Positions 1 to 9,088 of a stretch of 64,000 nucleotides of DNA are shown piece after piece. A program made the translations under genes and the position numbers. Within the stretch, counting starts at the first letter, position 1. Each line of letters begins with the position of its first letter. Under the pieces are notes generated by a model that was not told where the DNA came from, did not search any database, and worked only from the letters and a program-made list of their open reading frames with translations. The stretch is from Acetobacter malorum (GTDB lineage Bacteria; Pseudomonadota; Alphaproteobacteria; Acetobacterales; Acetobacteraceae). The DNA lies in the NCBI RefSeq assembly GCF_002153605.1, contig NZ_JOPG01000001.1:62001-126000 (forward strand), written 5' to 3'.

Positions 1-768
1 ATCTTCCACCACGCACAATTTGAGGTTGGAGAGCGGGCAGACGGTCAGGGTCATGGCGTCCCGCGCCAGACGGCTGGTCAGAAAAGGATCTTCCAGTGAT
101 CGGTTGCCGTGGTCCAGTCGGTCCACCCGCAGGATATCAAGGGCTTCATACACATAGGCAGGCGGTCCTTCTTCCCCCGCGTGCGCCACACGCTTCAAAC
201 CGGCATCGGCTGCGGCGGCAAAGACTTTTGCAAATTTTGAAGGCGGATGCCCGACTTCTGAAGAATCCAGCCCGACACCGCTAATCTGCCCGAACCATTT
301 TTCAGCAGAGCGGAACGTTGCAAACGCGGACTCTTCATCCAGATGCCGCAAGAAGCACAGGATCAGCAGAACGCTCATACCATGCCTGCGTCGGGCCTCC
401 TCCACGCCCGCGAGTAGCCCTTCCATCACCACATCAAATGGCACACCCCGCAGCGTATGCGTCTGAGGATCAAAAAAGATCTCGGCATGCGTTACGCCAT
501 CTGCCGCAGCGCGGTCAAAATAGGCGACGGCCAGATCCCGAAAATCCTCCGCCGTCAGCAGCACATCAGCCCCGGCGTAATAGATATCCAGAAAATCCTG
601 CAATTTTGTAAACTGATACGCCTTGCGCACATCCTCTACAGAAGAAAACGGGATGGAAACCCGGTTCCGCCGTGCCAGTGCAAACATCAGTTCCGGTTCC
701 AGACTGCCTTCAATATGCAGATGCAGTTCCGCCTTTGGAATAGCCGTAATAAAATCCTGCCCGTGCAT
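1..768 (-). CDS. Adenine deaminase (adenosine deaminase superfamily), 3' end beyond the window
   Basis: Probably hydrolyses adenine to hypoxanthine and ammonia in purine salvage. The first 256 residues are present; the C-terminus lies beyond the left edge. The N-terminal ELHLHIEGSLEPE gives the metal-binding HxH and is the version seen in adenine deaminases rather than the HxHLDG of adenosine deaminases. Further in are GLDSSEVGHPP, VAHAGEE and LDHG, the usual active-site blocks of the superfamily. The ATG at 768 follows AAGGAG at a normal distance. It is transcribed divergently from the hypothetical gene at 946. The adenine rather than adenosine assignment rests on the HIEGSLEPE and SSEVGHPP motifs. 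Confidence 0.88.
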   Translation of the reverse strand, partial: MHGQDFITAIPKAELHLHIEGSLEPELMFALARRNRVSIPFSSVEDVRKAYQFTKLQDFLDIYYAGADVLLTAEDFRDLAVAYFDRAAADGVTHAEIFFDPQTHTLRGVPFDVVMEGLLAGVEEARRRHGMSVLLILCFLRHLDEESAFATFRSAEKWFGQISGVGLDSSEVGHPPSKFAKVFAAAADAGLKRVAHAGEEGPPAYVYEALDILRVDRLDHGNRSLEDPFLTSRLARDAMTLTVCPLSNLKLCVVED

Positions 769-945
769 TGCCGCTCCTTCTGGTTAAACTGTCCGGTGAA
801 AATAAAATCAGTTAAGGCCAGAACAGCACCCTAACGCAAATTTGCCGTATGATCCCTCGTATACGTCCCCTTACTGCCTTGTCTTCACGGCAGTATCTTC
901 TATAAAATGAAACCGTATTTTTAGAGATTTCAGGCGACTTTTATT

Positions 946-1770
946 ATGGATTGTACTCTTCTCATTACGCGGGAACCTTTCCCAATACAGGGCGAGAGCC
1001 GCCCTGTCCTGCGCATCATGCCGGATGCTGTATATGCACTGGTGGTAACAGATCCTACGCTTGATTTTGAAGAAAGTGCCACAGACCCCGGCTACGGAAC
1101 CATTTTGTATAAAAACCCGGACCCGGCTGAGAGCCCGCAGGTCCATAGATTTCCCTTCACCAGAGAGGGTATTCGCAGCGCCAGTGCGGAAGCCCCGATT
1201 GTTCTCAAGCTCCTTGATCTTGCCAAAACACTCAAAGCCCATGTTCTGAGTGATCATGGTGCACTCTATTTCAAAGATGCGAGCGGTTTACTGAATATTA
1301 CTGAAGATCAGAGCGCAAAAAGTTATCTTGTGGGGGACAAGGGGAAACGCTACGCCCTTACCCCCGATGGCGCTCTGGCTGAGCCTGCGTGCCTGCCCGA
1401 TTATCTGGCCGAGAATAAATTTTCTTTTTTGCCAGACAAACCTGAAAACACGCAGAGAAAAAGCAGGACGCCAGCACCCGCTCTTTTAAAAGGACTAGGC
1501 ACCTTTAAGTGCTCACTTTTCAGCAAAGCGCACCAGAAAAACGTCATGCTCTCCGTTCATGCTTACTATGTCTGGGGCCTGGGCTTTCTCAGCGGCATGA
1601 ATTTTGCCTATCAGGACAGTCCTGAAGAGAACGTCACTTATCCCCACACAAAAACGAGCATGCACGAAGATATTGCATTTTTATATGCCTATTGCACACG
1701 TAACCCTGATGAAATGTTCGTTTCAGCTTGTATGGCGCTGCATTACATGCGCATGCAACGGCAGTCGTAG
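946..1770 (+). CDS. Two-domain protein of unknown function, possibly immunity-like (paralogue 1 of 3)
   Basis: 274 residues, no signal peptide or membrane segment. The N-terminal half starts with LLITRE and contains DPTLDFEE, a pattern shared with the next gene and with the gene at 30804-31535. The C-terminal part has KCSLFSK, then YYVWGLGFLSGMNFAY, then EDIAFLYAYC and an AC-containing helix near the end. That layout resembles small helical Cys-containing domains (WxLGFxSGxN...YCxxxP), and more distantly Rap1a/Tai-type immunity proteins. The middle block LPDYLAEN is shared only with its tandem neighbour. The function is unknown; immunity is a hypothesis from fold resemblance and tandem duplication. 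No toxin gene is next to it. The Shine-Dalgarno is weak. Confidence 0.8.
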   Translation: MDCTLLITREPFPIQGESRPVLRIMPDAVYALVVTDPTLDFEESATDPGYGTILYKNPDPAESPQVHRFPFTREGIRSASAEAPIVLKLLDLAKTLKAHVLSDHGALYFKDASGLLNITEDQSAKSYLVGDKGKRYALTPDGALAEPACLPDYLAENKFSFLPDKPENTQRKSRTPAPALLKGLGTFKCSLFSKAHQKNVMLSVHAYYVWGLGFLSGMNFAYQDSPEENVTYPHTKTSMHEDIAFLYAYCTRNPDEMFVSACMALHYMRMQRQS

Positions 1771-1847
1771 AAACCCGTCAGTCTTCTTTTCATCCTCCCC
1801 ATTAAACATTCGCGCCATTCAGCCAGACACGCAGGAAAAACCACACA

Positions 1848-2708
1848 ATGGGATATGAGATTACAATCACACGCGAAGCAGGCTGCTGGGATGACGAGAC
1901 CGCAGGTCGTCCCCTTTTGGAGTTCCAGCCCGAAATTGTACATACCGTTCTTAAGGCTGATCCCACTTTAGAATTTGAACCGGGCAAAAAAGACCCCAGA
2001 TATGGGACGGTCATTTTTATCGGGAACCCGAACCCGGAAGAGATTGAAAACGGCGAAAGTGCGATCTGGTTCGACCCATGGGGGTTTACGGCAAAAAACC
2101 CCAGTGAAAACCTGATGGAAAAAATGCTTGAGCTGGCCATCAAACTCAATGCCTGCATGATAGACGACAATGACCAGACTTATTTCCTGAATAAGGATGG
2201 CAAACTTGATGCCTATTTTGAAATCCGGGACAATCTCTTCATCATCGGGGATAAGGGCACACACTATGATGTCCATAATAACGGCAAACTCAAAAATCTG
2301 AATTTACTTCCAGATTATCTGGCTGAAAATTTTATGTCTTTTTCAGAAGATGTCAGAAAAAAACTTCTGAAAAAAGCAATGCCCCCTGCCGGTCCTGTCC
2401 AGATCTACGGCCCTGTTTCATGTTCCTGTTCAGAATTTGCAAAATTCTACGAAACAAACAATCGTGAATTTGTCGTCGTGTATTATGAAGCCTTTCTGGG
2501 TCTGGTAAGCGGCTGGAATTATGCAAACAAAGACACTCCTGAAAAGCTTATTCCTCTTCCAGAAGACAACGAAGCCGTAACAAACGAGGATATTGTCTTT
2601 CTTTACGGATATTGCAAAAGCTTCCCCCGCAACAAATTCGTTCTGGCCTGCTGCGCTCTTATGACTATGCGCTCAGGGAAAACACTTAAAATTCCCCATT
2701 TTATCTAA
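1848..2708 (+). CDS. Two-domain protein of unknown function, possibly immunity-like (paralogue 2 of 3)
   Basis: 286 residues, cytoplasmic by appearance. It begins MGYEITITRE, matching MGYDVEITR of the copy at 30804-31535, and has DPTLEFEPGKKDPRYGTVIF, closely parallel to the upstream gene. A central GDKGTHYD...LPDYLAEN block is shared with the upstream gene. The C-terminal domain reads CSEFAKF, LGLVSGWNYA, EDIVFLYGYC and FVLACCAL, the same order of conserved Cys and aromatic positions as its neighbour. It lies 77 bp downstream of the first copy in the same direction, so the two look like a diverged tandem duplication. The ATG at 1848 has AGGAA about 10 bases upstream. Function not known. Confidence 0.82.
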   Translation: MGYEITITREAGCWDDETAGRPLLEFQPEIVHTVLKADPTLEFEPGKKDPRYGTVIFIGNPNPEEIENGESAIWFDPWGFTAKNPSENLMEKMLELAIKLNACMIDDNDQTYFLNKDGKLDAYFEIRDNLFIIGDKGTHYDVHNNGKLKNLNLLPDYLAENFMSFSEDVRKKLLKKAMPPAGPVQIYGPVSCSCSEFAKFYETNNREFVVVYYEAFLGLVSGWNYANKDTPEKLIPLPEDNEAVTNEDIVFLYGYCKSFPRNKFVLACCALMTMRSGKTLKIPHFI

Positions 2709-2812
2709 CCCGATCAGGCAGGCAGAAGCCGTCAGATTAAAAGGAACTACTCCCTGCCCTGTGTTCGTCAGAACCCGACAGACACAGCACAGAGAAGCAG
2801 TTTTTTAAAACC

Positions 2813-4000
2813 TCAGGGCTGGGCAGGCAGCGCTGGCGGTGCAATACGCACCAGAATATACGGGCGTTCCTGCATGTCCTTCCCATTATGGAAATCCGGC
2901 AGACGAGCCCACTGGCCGACTGTCAGCAGGAGAGTATTCCCGTCAAACGCCATGCTGTCCGGCGCAATCAGGCGGGCATCCTGCGCAACGAGGGACAGGC
3001 TGCCATCCGGCGCGCGACGCACCACGGCATGCCGCTCAATATCCGTCACATACAGGCTGCCATCGGGGGCGGTGATCATGCCATCCATAATCCCGACCTC
3101 CCCTTCATCCTTCACGGCAGCTTCCAGCGTTTCCTCTGTGGCATTAGGGTCTGCCAGCACAGCCGTCGGGGCGCTGTAGAGGCGACGGGAAGACAGCGGA
3201 GACCAGTAAAGGCGCGTGGAATCCGCACTTAGCGCCACACCATCCACACCGCCCTGCGGCACAGTGGGATGCTCGGCAGCATAACGGCCAAGGCGACCGT
3301 CTGCTTCCATCACAAAGCCCGGCACCGGGCTGACGGACACGGTTTCTTCCAGAATACGGCGCACCTTGCCGCTGGCCAGATCCACCACCAGCAGAGCGGG
3401 ATGCGTAGTCTGTGAGGTATCGCTGACAAACGCCGTGCCTGCGCTCCCATGAGTTAGGTCAACCCGCACATCATTCACATGGCTGTCGGGCCGCACGGCA
3501 GGTGCGCTCAATGCGTAACGACGGATAATCTTATTTGTCTTCGGGTCAATATGCAGCAGAGCCGGTTTTGCTTTGGCCTTGCTGCCGGCCCGCACGCCTT
3601 CATCCAGCAGCCAGAGCTGGCCATTGGCGTCCACCGTCATGCCGAGCGGAGAAATGATCTTGCTTTGCGCCGCCTTGCTGGGGAACGGCGTCAACTGCCC
3701 CGGCGTCCATGTCACCAGAACCGGGCCTTTGTGCCGCTGGGCGCTGGTGGGGAGAGAGAGCACAATCCGCCCGTCCTGCAGCCGCGCAATGCCGGACGCC
3801 TGCACATCCGGGAAGCGATCCGCCACCGTCACATTCCCGCTGGTCGTCCAGTTATGCACCGTGCTGTCTTCCGCCAGCGCCGTGCCGGACACGGATGCGC
3901 AGAGCAACCCCATCAGCATGCCAGACCGCACCAGCGCCTGAAGGGTGCGGCGCACCGGCTGGCGCTGTGTGGACTGTGTTTCGGGGCGTTGCGTGACCAT
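2813..4000 (-). CDS. Secreted beta-propeller protein of the major royal jelly protein/yellow family
   Basis: About 395 residues from the ATG at 4000, which has GAAAGG upstream; a TTG ten codons earlier is less likely. An N-terminal hydrophobic stretch ending SGTALAED is a signal peptide, so the protein is periplasmic or secreted. The body shows repeated propeller blades: SPLGMTVDANGQLWLLDEGV, HVNDVRVDL, GVDGVALSADSTRLYWSPLS and MITAPDGSLYVTDIERHAV. The LGMTVDANGQLWLLD and GVDGVALS blocks are typical of bacterial MRJP-like proteins, which resemble SMP-30 lactonases in fold; the substrate is unknown. A terminator separates it from the upstream btuB-like gene, so it is probably transcribed alone. 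Confidence 0.8.
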   Translation of the reverse strand: MVTQRPETQSTQRQPVRRTLQALVRSGMLMGLLCASVSGTALAEDSTVHNWTTSGNVTVADRFPDVQASGIARLQDGRIVLSLPTSAQRHKGPVLVTWTPGQLTPFPSKAAQSKIISPLGMTVDANGQLWLLDEGVRAGSKAKAKPALLHIDPKTNKIIRRYALSAPAVRPDSHVNDVRVDLTHGSAGTAFVSDTSQTTHPALLVVDLASGKVRRILEETVSVSPVPGFVMEADGRLGRYAAEHPTVPQGGVDGVALSADSTRLYWSPLSSRRLYSAPTAVLADPNATEETLEAAVKDEGEVGIMDGMITAPDGSLYVTDIERHAVVRRAPDGSLSLVAQDARLIAPDSMAFDGNTLLLTVGQWARLPDFHNGKDMQERPYILVRIAPPALPAQP

Positions 4001-4058
4001 GCGGAAAAACCTTTCTGAAATCCGTCTCAAACTGTCTTGTCACTCTAACGCATGGCGT

Positions 4059-4104
4059 AAAAAAGGCCATTGCCACAGGAACAGCGTCCTGTCGCAATGG
4101 CCTT
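4059..4104 (-). terminator. Rho-independent terminator of the btuB-like gene
   Basis: A long hairpin just past the stop codon of the btuB-like gene: AAGGCCATTG with CAATGGCCTT, extended through ACAGGA/TCCTGT. Read on the minus strand it is followed by a run of six T. It separates btuB from the downstream propeller gene. Confidence 0.8.
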
Positions 4105-4126
4105 CTTCTCCGCACCCCGTGGGGGA

Positions 4127-6445
4127 TCAGTAATTCAGCGTAAAGCCACCGTACCCTGCACGGCCCGGCTGAAGGTAGCCAACCGGATTTTCATACTGAC
4201 GATTGAGCAGATTATCCGCCCGCGCAAACACCGAGATATAGCGGTTGATTTTGTAATTAGCGGTCAGATCAATCGTGAAGTACCCATGCCCTTTGGCACA
4301 TGTGGCACAATAGTTTTCACCCACCAGAGGATAGTCCCGCCAGCCGCTGGTGTAGAGAATATTGCCGGACAGGGTGAAGTCCTTCACCGGTGACCATGTG
4401 GTGTTGAAATTGAACTTATGCTGCGGACGGCGCTGGAGCAGCGCATCGTTTTCCGTATCCCGCGCGTGGGTCCAGGTGTAGTTCAGCGCAAAGCTAAGCG
4501 TATCAAGCGCCTTCCAGTCCAGGAACGCTTCCACACCATACATCCGCGCATGGCCGACATTGCCAAAGGAGTAGATGTAATCGCCCCAAGCACTCCCCGC
4601 CGATGGCAACACGTAGGAGGAAGACTGGATGAGATTCCGCACCTTGTTGTCATACCATGTGGCGCCAAAATGCAGTTTGTCATGCAGCAGCTTCTGCTCC
4701 ACGCCCACATCGTAGCCAATCATGGTTTCGGCTTTCAGGTTGGGGTTTCCTTCTTCACCCCAGCCAGCCCCGCGCTGATTGACAAACAGCTGATACAGCG
4801 ACGGCGCATGGAAACCAGACCCGGCACTGGCTTTGATAATCGTGCCCGTGTTTGGCACATGAATGGCCGGAGCCACCCGCCAGGTCACATGGTTACCGTA
4901 ACGGGAGTTGGCGTCATACCGCACATTGGCCGCGCCGTAGAGAATTCGGTTCCAGTTGCCCTCATACTGCCCGTAGCCTGCCGTGGTATCCATGCTGGCT
5001 GCGGTGTGAACAGGCTGGGTCGGGTCATCAGTCGAGACATTGATGGTATCGTGAAAATGCTCGGCACCCACAAGAACCGTGCCGAATTTTCGCAGGTCAA
5101 CCGTGCCATGCCAGTCCACCTTCAGGCGGGTGGAACGGTAATAATCCGGGTCCGTCATGGCGGGTTCACCATCCGCGTAAGACCCGTCCTGCATGTAGCG
5201 GCGGCGGTTGGTCATGTAACCAAGCCCCAGAATCTGGTCAAACCGCCCACCGAAGGAGGAAAGATGCGCCGTGCCGCGCACAACGGCCTCATTCTGCGTG
5301 TTCTGGTCGCGGATCAGCTGGTCACCGTTATACGGCGTGAACATCTGATCATACGATGTGAAGGTATGATAATTGGCCTGTATCAGCCGGGCGGTCAGGC
5401 CGAGGTCAAAATTATGCGTGACGTCATAACCGAGTTTGACATTTGCGCTGCGGTTATCGTTCCGATCCCCCGCGCGGCGCTGGGCACGATTGGCCTCGTT
5501 ATACCGCTCAATATAGCGCGGAATTTCATGAAAACCGTCGGTGCGATAATGGGACAGAACAACATTGTAATGGAAACGCCCGCTGCTGCCTGATGCCCCA
5601 AAGGCCTGATTGAACGTGCCGTAAGAGCCGCCCTCAATCCGCACAAAGGGTTTAAACCGCCCCTCGCCCTGTTTGGTGTTGATATCAATCACCCCGGCCA
5701 TGGCGTCTGCGCCATACAGGCCGCTCTGCGGGCCACGCAGGATTTCAATGGAGCCAATGCCATCTGTCACAAACTGTCCGGCATCAAACGCATTGCTGGC
5801 GGAGCTGCCATCATTGATGTCCATGCCGTCAATACGCACCTTCACGTCATTGGCGTTTGCCCCGCGCATGAAAATGGACGTGGTGCCGCCAAAGCCACCA
5901 GACCGCACCACATTCAGCCCCGGCTGACGTGCCAGAATATCCGGCAGTGTGCGCCGCTGCTGGGTGGCAATCTGCTCATCGGTCACCACAGTCACGCTGG
6001 ACCCGACATCATCCGCCCGCACAGGCCTGCGCAGCGCGCTGACCGTCACCACCTCAGGCAACCCCTGCGAGGGGCTGAGTGAGACATGCGTTTGCCCTGC
6101 CGGTGCTGTGTCTGCCGGCGGCTGAGCCGCCATAGATGCGGCTCCACTTCCGGCTCCACCCTGCCCGACATCACCCTGTGCTGCGTACGGAATTGCGCTG
6201 CTCTGTGCCGCAACAGCACTTCCCTGCGCAGCACTCTGCGGCCGTGCAGAAACACCGCGCACGCTCGTACGAGACGCTCCAGCACGGCCTTTCAGGTGCT
6301 TGCCGGATGAGGCGGCTTTCTGGGCCTGAGAGTTACCTGATGCCGTCTGTGCATCAGAAAGGGTAGCGGCCTGTGCGCCTGCCAGACCAAACCCGGACAC
6401 AGCCAGAATGGTGGAGGTTGTCAGCACGCAACGAAAGAAGGTCAT
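4127..6445 (-). CDS. btuB: TonB-dependent outer membrane receptor, BtuB (cobalamin) type
   Basis: 772 residues. A signal peptide (ending AGAQAAT) precedes an Ala/Ser/Gln-rich spacer of about 100 residues, then a TonB-box-like VVTVSALRR, the plug (SSVTVVTDEQI, LPDILARQPGL, RGANANDVKVRIDGMDIND, IEILRGPQSGLYGADAMAGV) and a 22-strand-type barrel ending with an aromatic residue (GGFTLNY). The plug motifs are those of BtuB. The assignment is strongly supported by the cobalamin riboswitch in its leader. It would bring corrinoid across the outer membrane using TonB energy. The long low-complexity spacer between signal peptide and TonB box is longer than in enteric BtuB. Confidence 0.9.
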   Translation of the reverse strand: MTFFRCVLTTSTILAVSGFGLAGAQAATLSDAQTASGNSQAQKAASSGKHLKGRAGASRTSVRGVSARPQSAAQGSAVAAQSSAIPYAAQGDVGQGGAGSGAASMAAQPPADTAPAGQTHVSLSPSQGLPEVVTVSALRRPVRADDVGSSVTVVTDEQIATQQRRTLPDILARQPGLNVVRSGGFGGTTSIFMRGANANDVKVRIDGMDINDGSSASNAFDAGQFVTDGIGSIEILRGPQSGLYGADAMAGVIDINTKQGEGRFKPFVRIEGGSYGTFNQAFGASGSSGRFHYNVVLSHYRTDGFHEIPRYIERYNEANRAQRRAGDRNDNRSANVKLGYDVTHNFDLGLTARLIQANYHTFTSYDQMFTPYNGDQLIRDQNTQNEAVVRGTAHLSSFGGRFDQILGLGYMTNRRRYMQDGSYADGEPAMTDPDYYRSTRLKVDWHGTVDLRKFGTVLVGAEHFHDTINVSTDDPTQPVHTAASMDTTAGYGQYEGNWNRILYGAANVRYDANSRYGNHVTWRVAPAIHVPNTGTIIKASAGSGFHAPSLYQLFVNQRGAGWGEEGNPNLKAETMIGYDVGVEQKLLHDKLHFGATWYDNKVRNLIQSSSYVLPSAGSAWGDYIYSFGNVGHARMYGVEAFLDWKALDTLSFALNYTWTHARDTENDALLQRRPQHKFNFNTTWSPVKDFTLSGNILYTSGWRDYPLVGENYCATCAKGHGYFTIDLTANYKINRYISVFARADNLLNRQYENPVGYLQPGRAGYGGFTLNY

Positions 6446-6455
6446 AATACTCGCA

Positions 6456-6481
6456 TCCTGTGGTCAGCCGTTGCCACAGGA
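6456..6481 (-). promoter_or_regulatory. Hairpin covering the btuB ribosome binding site
   Basis: A perfect 8-bp stem, TCCTGTGG with CCACAGGA around a 10-base loop. On the minus strand its 3' arm holds AGGA, the Shine-Dalgarno ten bases before the ATG at 6445. It lies between the riboswitch and the start codon, so it is a natural sequestering element for translational control by cobalamin. That role is inferred from position and complementarity. Confidence 0.6.
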
Positions 6482-6582
6482 CAGCGCCTCCGGCCTGCCC
6501 CCTATGGCAGCAGCCGGGGCAGAACTCAGTCACGCACGCCAACACACCCCGACTGGCGTTTCCTGGTCGCAACCACTTGCTG

Positions 6583-6800
6583 GATGGCAGGTCTCCTGGC
6601 TTGCGGCGTCACCCCTGAGCAAACCCTTCCCGGAAAAACACAATCTCCAGTGGGCCGGACGCCTTGCGCCCGGAATGCTCAGCCATACCGCTTACAGTTG
6701 CGGGGACAGCCCGGGACTAAGGTCTAAAGGCCTGCACCCGGTTCCCTTTTCATTCCCTTGTGTGGGGGAAACCATCACAGGCGCTGTCTTATCGCCTCAC
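6583..6800 (-). promoter_or_regulatory. Cobalamin (AdoCbl-type) riboswitch
   Basis: Read on the minus strand, the leader contains the hallmark blocks in the right order: AAAAGGGAACCGGGTGCAGG, then GTCCCGGGCTGTCCCCGC followed by AACTGTAAGCGG (the B12 box region), then AGCCAGGAGACCTGCC near the 3' edge. Boundaries are approximate. It sits in the untranslated region of the BtuB-type receptor gene. In this family, binding of the cobalamin represses the downstream gene, usually by blocking translation or causing termination. No T-run follows it, which favours translational control. Confidence 0.95.
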
Positions 6801-6877
6801 CCCACCGAGTCAATCACCCCAAAGACACAGTGCGACGCACATGCAACACCCCCATCAGAAACGATGCAGCGCAGGCA

Positions 6878-6911
6878 CAAAAAAACGCGGCCCTCCGAAG
6901 AAGGCCGCGTT
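6878..6911 (-). terminator. Rho-independent terminator of glnA
   Basis: On the minus strand ACGCGGCC pairs with GGCCGCGT around a short loop and is followed by a run of T. It lies 32 bp after the glnA stop codon and closes the glnB-glnA unit. Confidence 0.88.
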
Positions 6912-6942
6912 CCTGATCGACTGAAACCCTGAAAGAGAGGGA

Positions 6943-8388
6943 TCAGACGGAGTAGTACATTTCGAACTCAACCGGGTGCGGGGTGTGTTCAAAGCGATAC
7001 ACGTCTTCCCACTTCACCGTCAGGTAGCTTTCGATCTGGTCTTTGGTGAACACGCCACCAGCCAGCAGGAACTCATGGTCAGCAGCCAGAGCTTCCAGAG
7101 CTTCACGCAGGGAGCCAGCAACCGTCGGGATCTGCTTCAGCTCTTCCGGCGGCAGGTCATACAGATCCTTGTCCATGGCGTCGCCCGGGTGGATCTTGTT
7201 CTTGATGCCGTCGATACCAGCCATCAGCATGGCGGAGAATGCCAGATACGGGTTGGCCGTCGGGTCCGGGAAGCGGACTTCAACGCGCTTGGCTTTCGGG
7301 TTGGTGGCATACGGAATACGGCAGGACGCAGAGCGGTTGCGCGCAGAGTAAGCCAGCAGCACCGGAGCTTCAAAGCCCGGGATCAGACGCTTGTAGGAGT
7401 TGGTGGACGGGTTGGTGAAGGCGTTCAGCGCCTTGGCATGCTTGATGATGCCACCGATGTAATACAGGGCGGTGTCGGACAGGTCCGCATAGCCATTGCC
7501 TGCAAACGTCGGCTTGCCGTCTTTCCAGATGGACTGGTGAACATGCATGCCAGAGCCGTTATCGCCGTAGATCGGCTTGGGCATGAACGTGGCGGTCTTG
7601 CCGTAGGAATGGGCCACGTTGTGCACGCAGTATTTGTAGATCTGCATGAAGTCGGCAGAGCGGACCAGCGTGTCGAACTTGGTGCCCAGCTCGTGCTGAG
7701 ACTGTGCGACTTCGTGGTGCTGCTTTTCAATCGGCAGACCCATCTCACCCATGGTGGCGAGCATTTCGGCGCGCAGGTCGTTCTCGCTGTCCACCGGCGG
7801 TACGGGGAAGTAGCCACCCTTCACACCCGGACGATGGCCCATGTTGCCTTCCGGGTAGTCCTTCAGGGACGCGCCGGGTCCTTCGATGCTGTCGAGCTGA
7901 TATTTGCCGAAGTTCGGGCCCGTGCCAAAGCGCACGTTGTCGAAAATGAAGAATTCAGCTTCCGGACCGAAGAAGGCGGTGTCGCCCAGACCGGAGGACT
8001 TCAGATACTGCTCCGCCAGCTTGGCGGTGGAGCGCGGGTCACGGTTATAGGGCTGACCTGTGGACGGCTCAATGATGTCACAGAACAGGATCAGCTGCGG
8101 ACGGGCCGTAAACGGGTCCATCACGGCTGTTTCCGGGTCCGGCAGCAGAACCATGTCACTTTCGTTAATGGCTTTCCATCCGGCAATGGAGGAACCATCG
8201 AACATGAAGCCCTCGGTAAAGGTGTCTTCTTCAATCGTGGTGACATACTGCGTGGTGTGGTGCCACTTGCCGCGCGGATCCGTGAAACGCAGATCGACAA
8301 ACTCGACCGAGTTTTCCTGGATCAGGTCAAAAACCTTAGCAATCGCTGCGGCTTTGCTGTCACCCGCAGTGGTCGTTTTCTTCACCAT
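6943..8388 (-). CDS. glnA: Glutamine synthetase type I
   Basis: Makes glutamine from glutamate, ammonia and ATP; the central nitrogen assimilation enzyme, a cytoplasmic dodecamer. At 481 residues it has the normal length for GSI. Visible motifs are [11 protein letters not shown] near the N-terminus, [12 protein letters not shown] (metal site), [19 protein letters not shown] and [20 protein letters not shown]. The adenylylation loop LYDLPPEE places the modified tyrosine at about residue 410, so activity should be under GlnE control. The ATG at 8388 follows GGTGAAG. It lies 98 bp downstream of glnB in the same direction, the usual alphaproteobacterial glnB-glnA operon, and ends in a clear terminator. 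Confidence 0.98.
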   Translation of the reverse strand: MVKKTTTAGDSKAAAIAKVFDLIQENSVEFVDLRFTDPRGKWHHTTQYVTTIEEDTFTEGFMFDGSSIAGWKAINESDMVLLPDPETAVMDPFTARPQLILFCDIIEPSTGQPYNRDPRSTAKLAEQYLKSSGLGDTAFFGPEAEFFIFDNVRFGTGPNFGKYQLDSIEGPGASLKDYPEGNMGHRPGVKGGYFPVPPVDSENDLRAEMLATMGEMGLPIEKQHHEVAQSQHELGTKFDTLVRSADFMQIYKYCVHNVAHSYGKTATFMPKPIYGDNGSGMHVHQSIWKDGKPTFAGNGYADLSDTALYYIGGIIKHAKALNAFTNPSTNSYKRLIPGFEAPVLLAYSARNRSASCRIPYATNPKAKRVEVRFPDPTANPYLAFSAMLMAGIDGIKNKIHPGDAMDKDLYDLPPEELKQIPTVAGSLREALEALAADHEFLLAGGVFTKDQIESYLTVKWEDVYRFEHTPHPVEFEMYYSV

Positions 8389-8486
8389 ATGTCTTCACCT
8401 ACAACCTGTTGCGCACCACACTCTTGCGGCACGTCTAGGATTATAAAACTCGCGTCCGCTGTCGGGCAGCTCCGGGCCGGGCTGCC

Positions 8487-8831
<345 letters not shown>

Positions 8832-9088
8832 TCATCAATATATCTGGTGCTGCACTGAACAAGAGGGGGTCCACCCTGCGCGTAACCTGCCCATAGGGCA
8901 TGAAGGCTCAGGCCGAACAGCCCCAAACTTGCACGGGTTGGCCGCGCGGGCAATCGGCCTTGTGCGAAATATAACGATCCGGCATCAATCTCCCCTCTTT
9001 TCTCCCCCTGCCAGCCCGTGGCAGTCTGCCCGCCACTTTTGCTTTTTCCACTGCGTCTTTCCCCCGGCAGCCCCCAGGACAAACGGCC

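Noticed and set aside
4418-5593. 391-codon open frame opposite btuB
   Set aside because: It is the antisense of a clearly conserved receptor with normal GC-rich frame bias; no family features.
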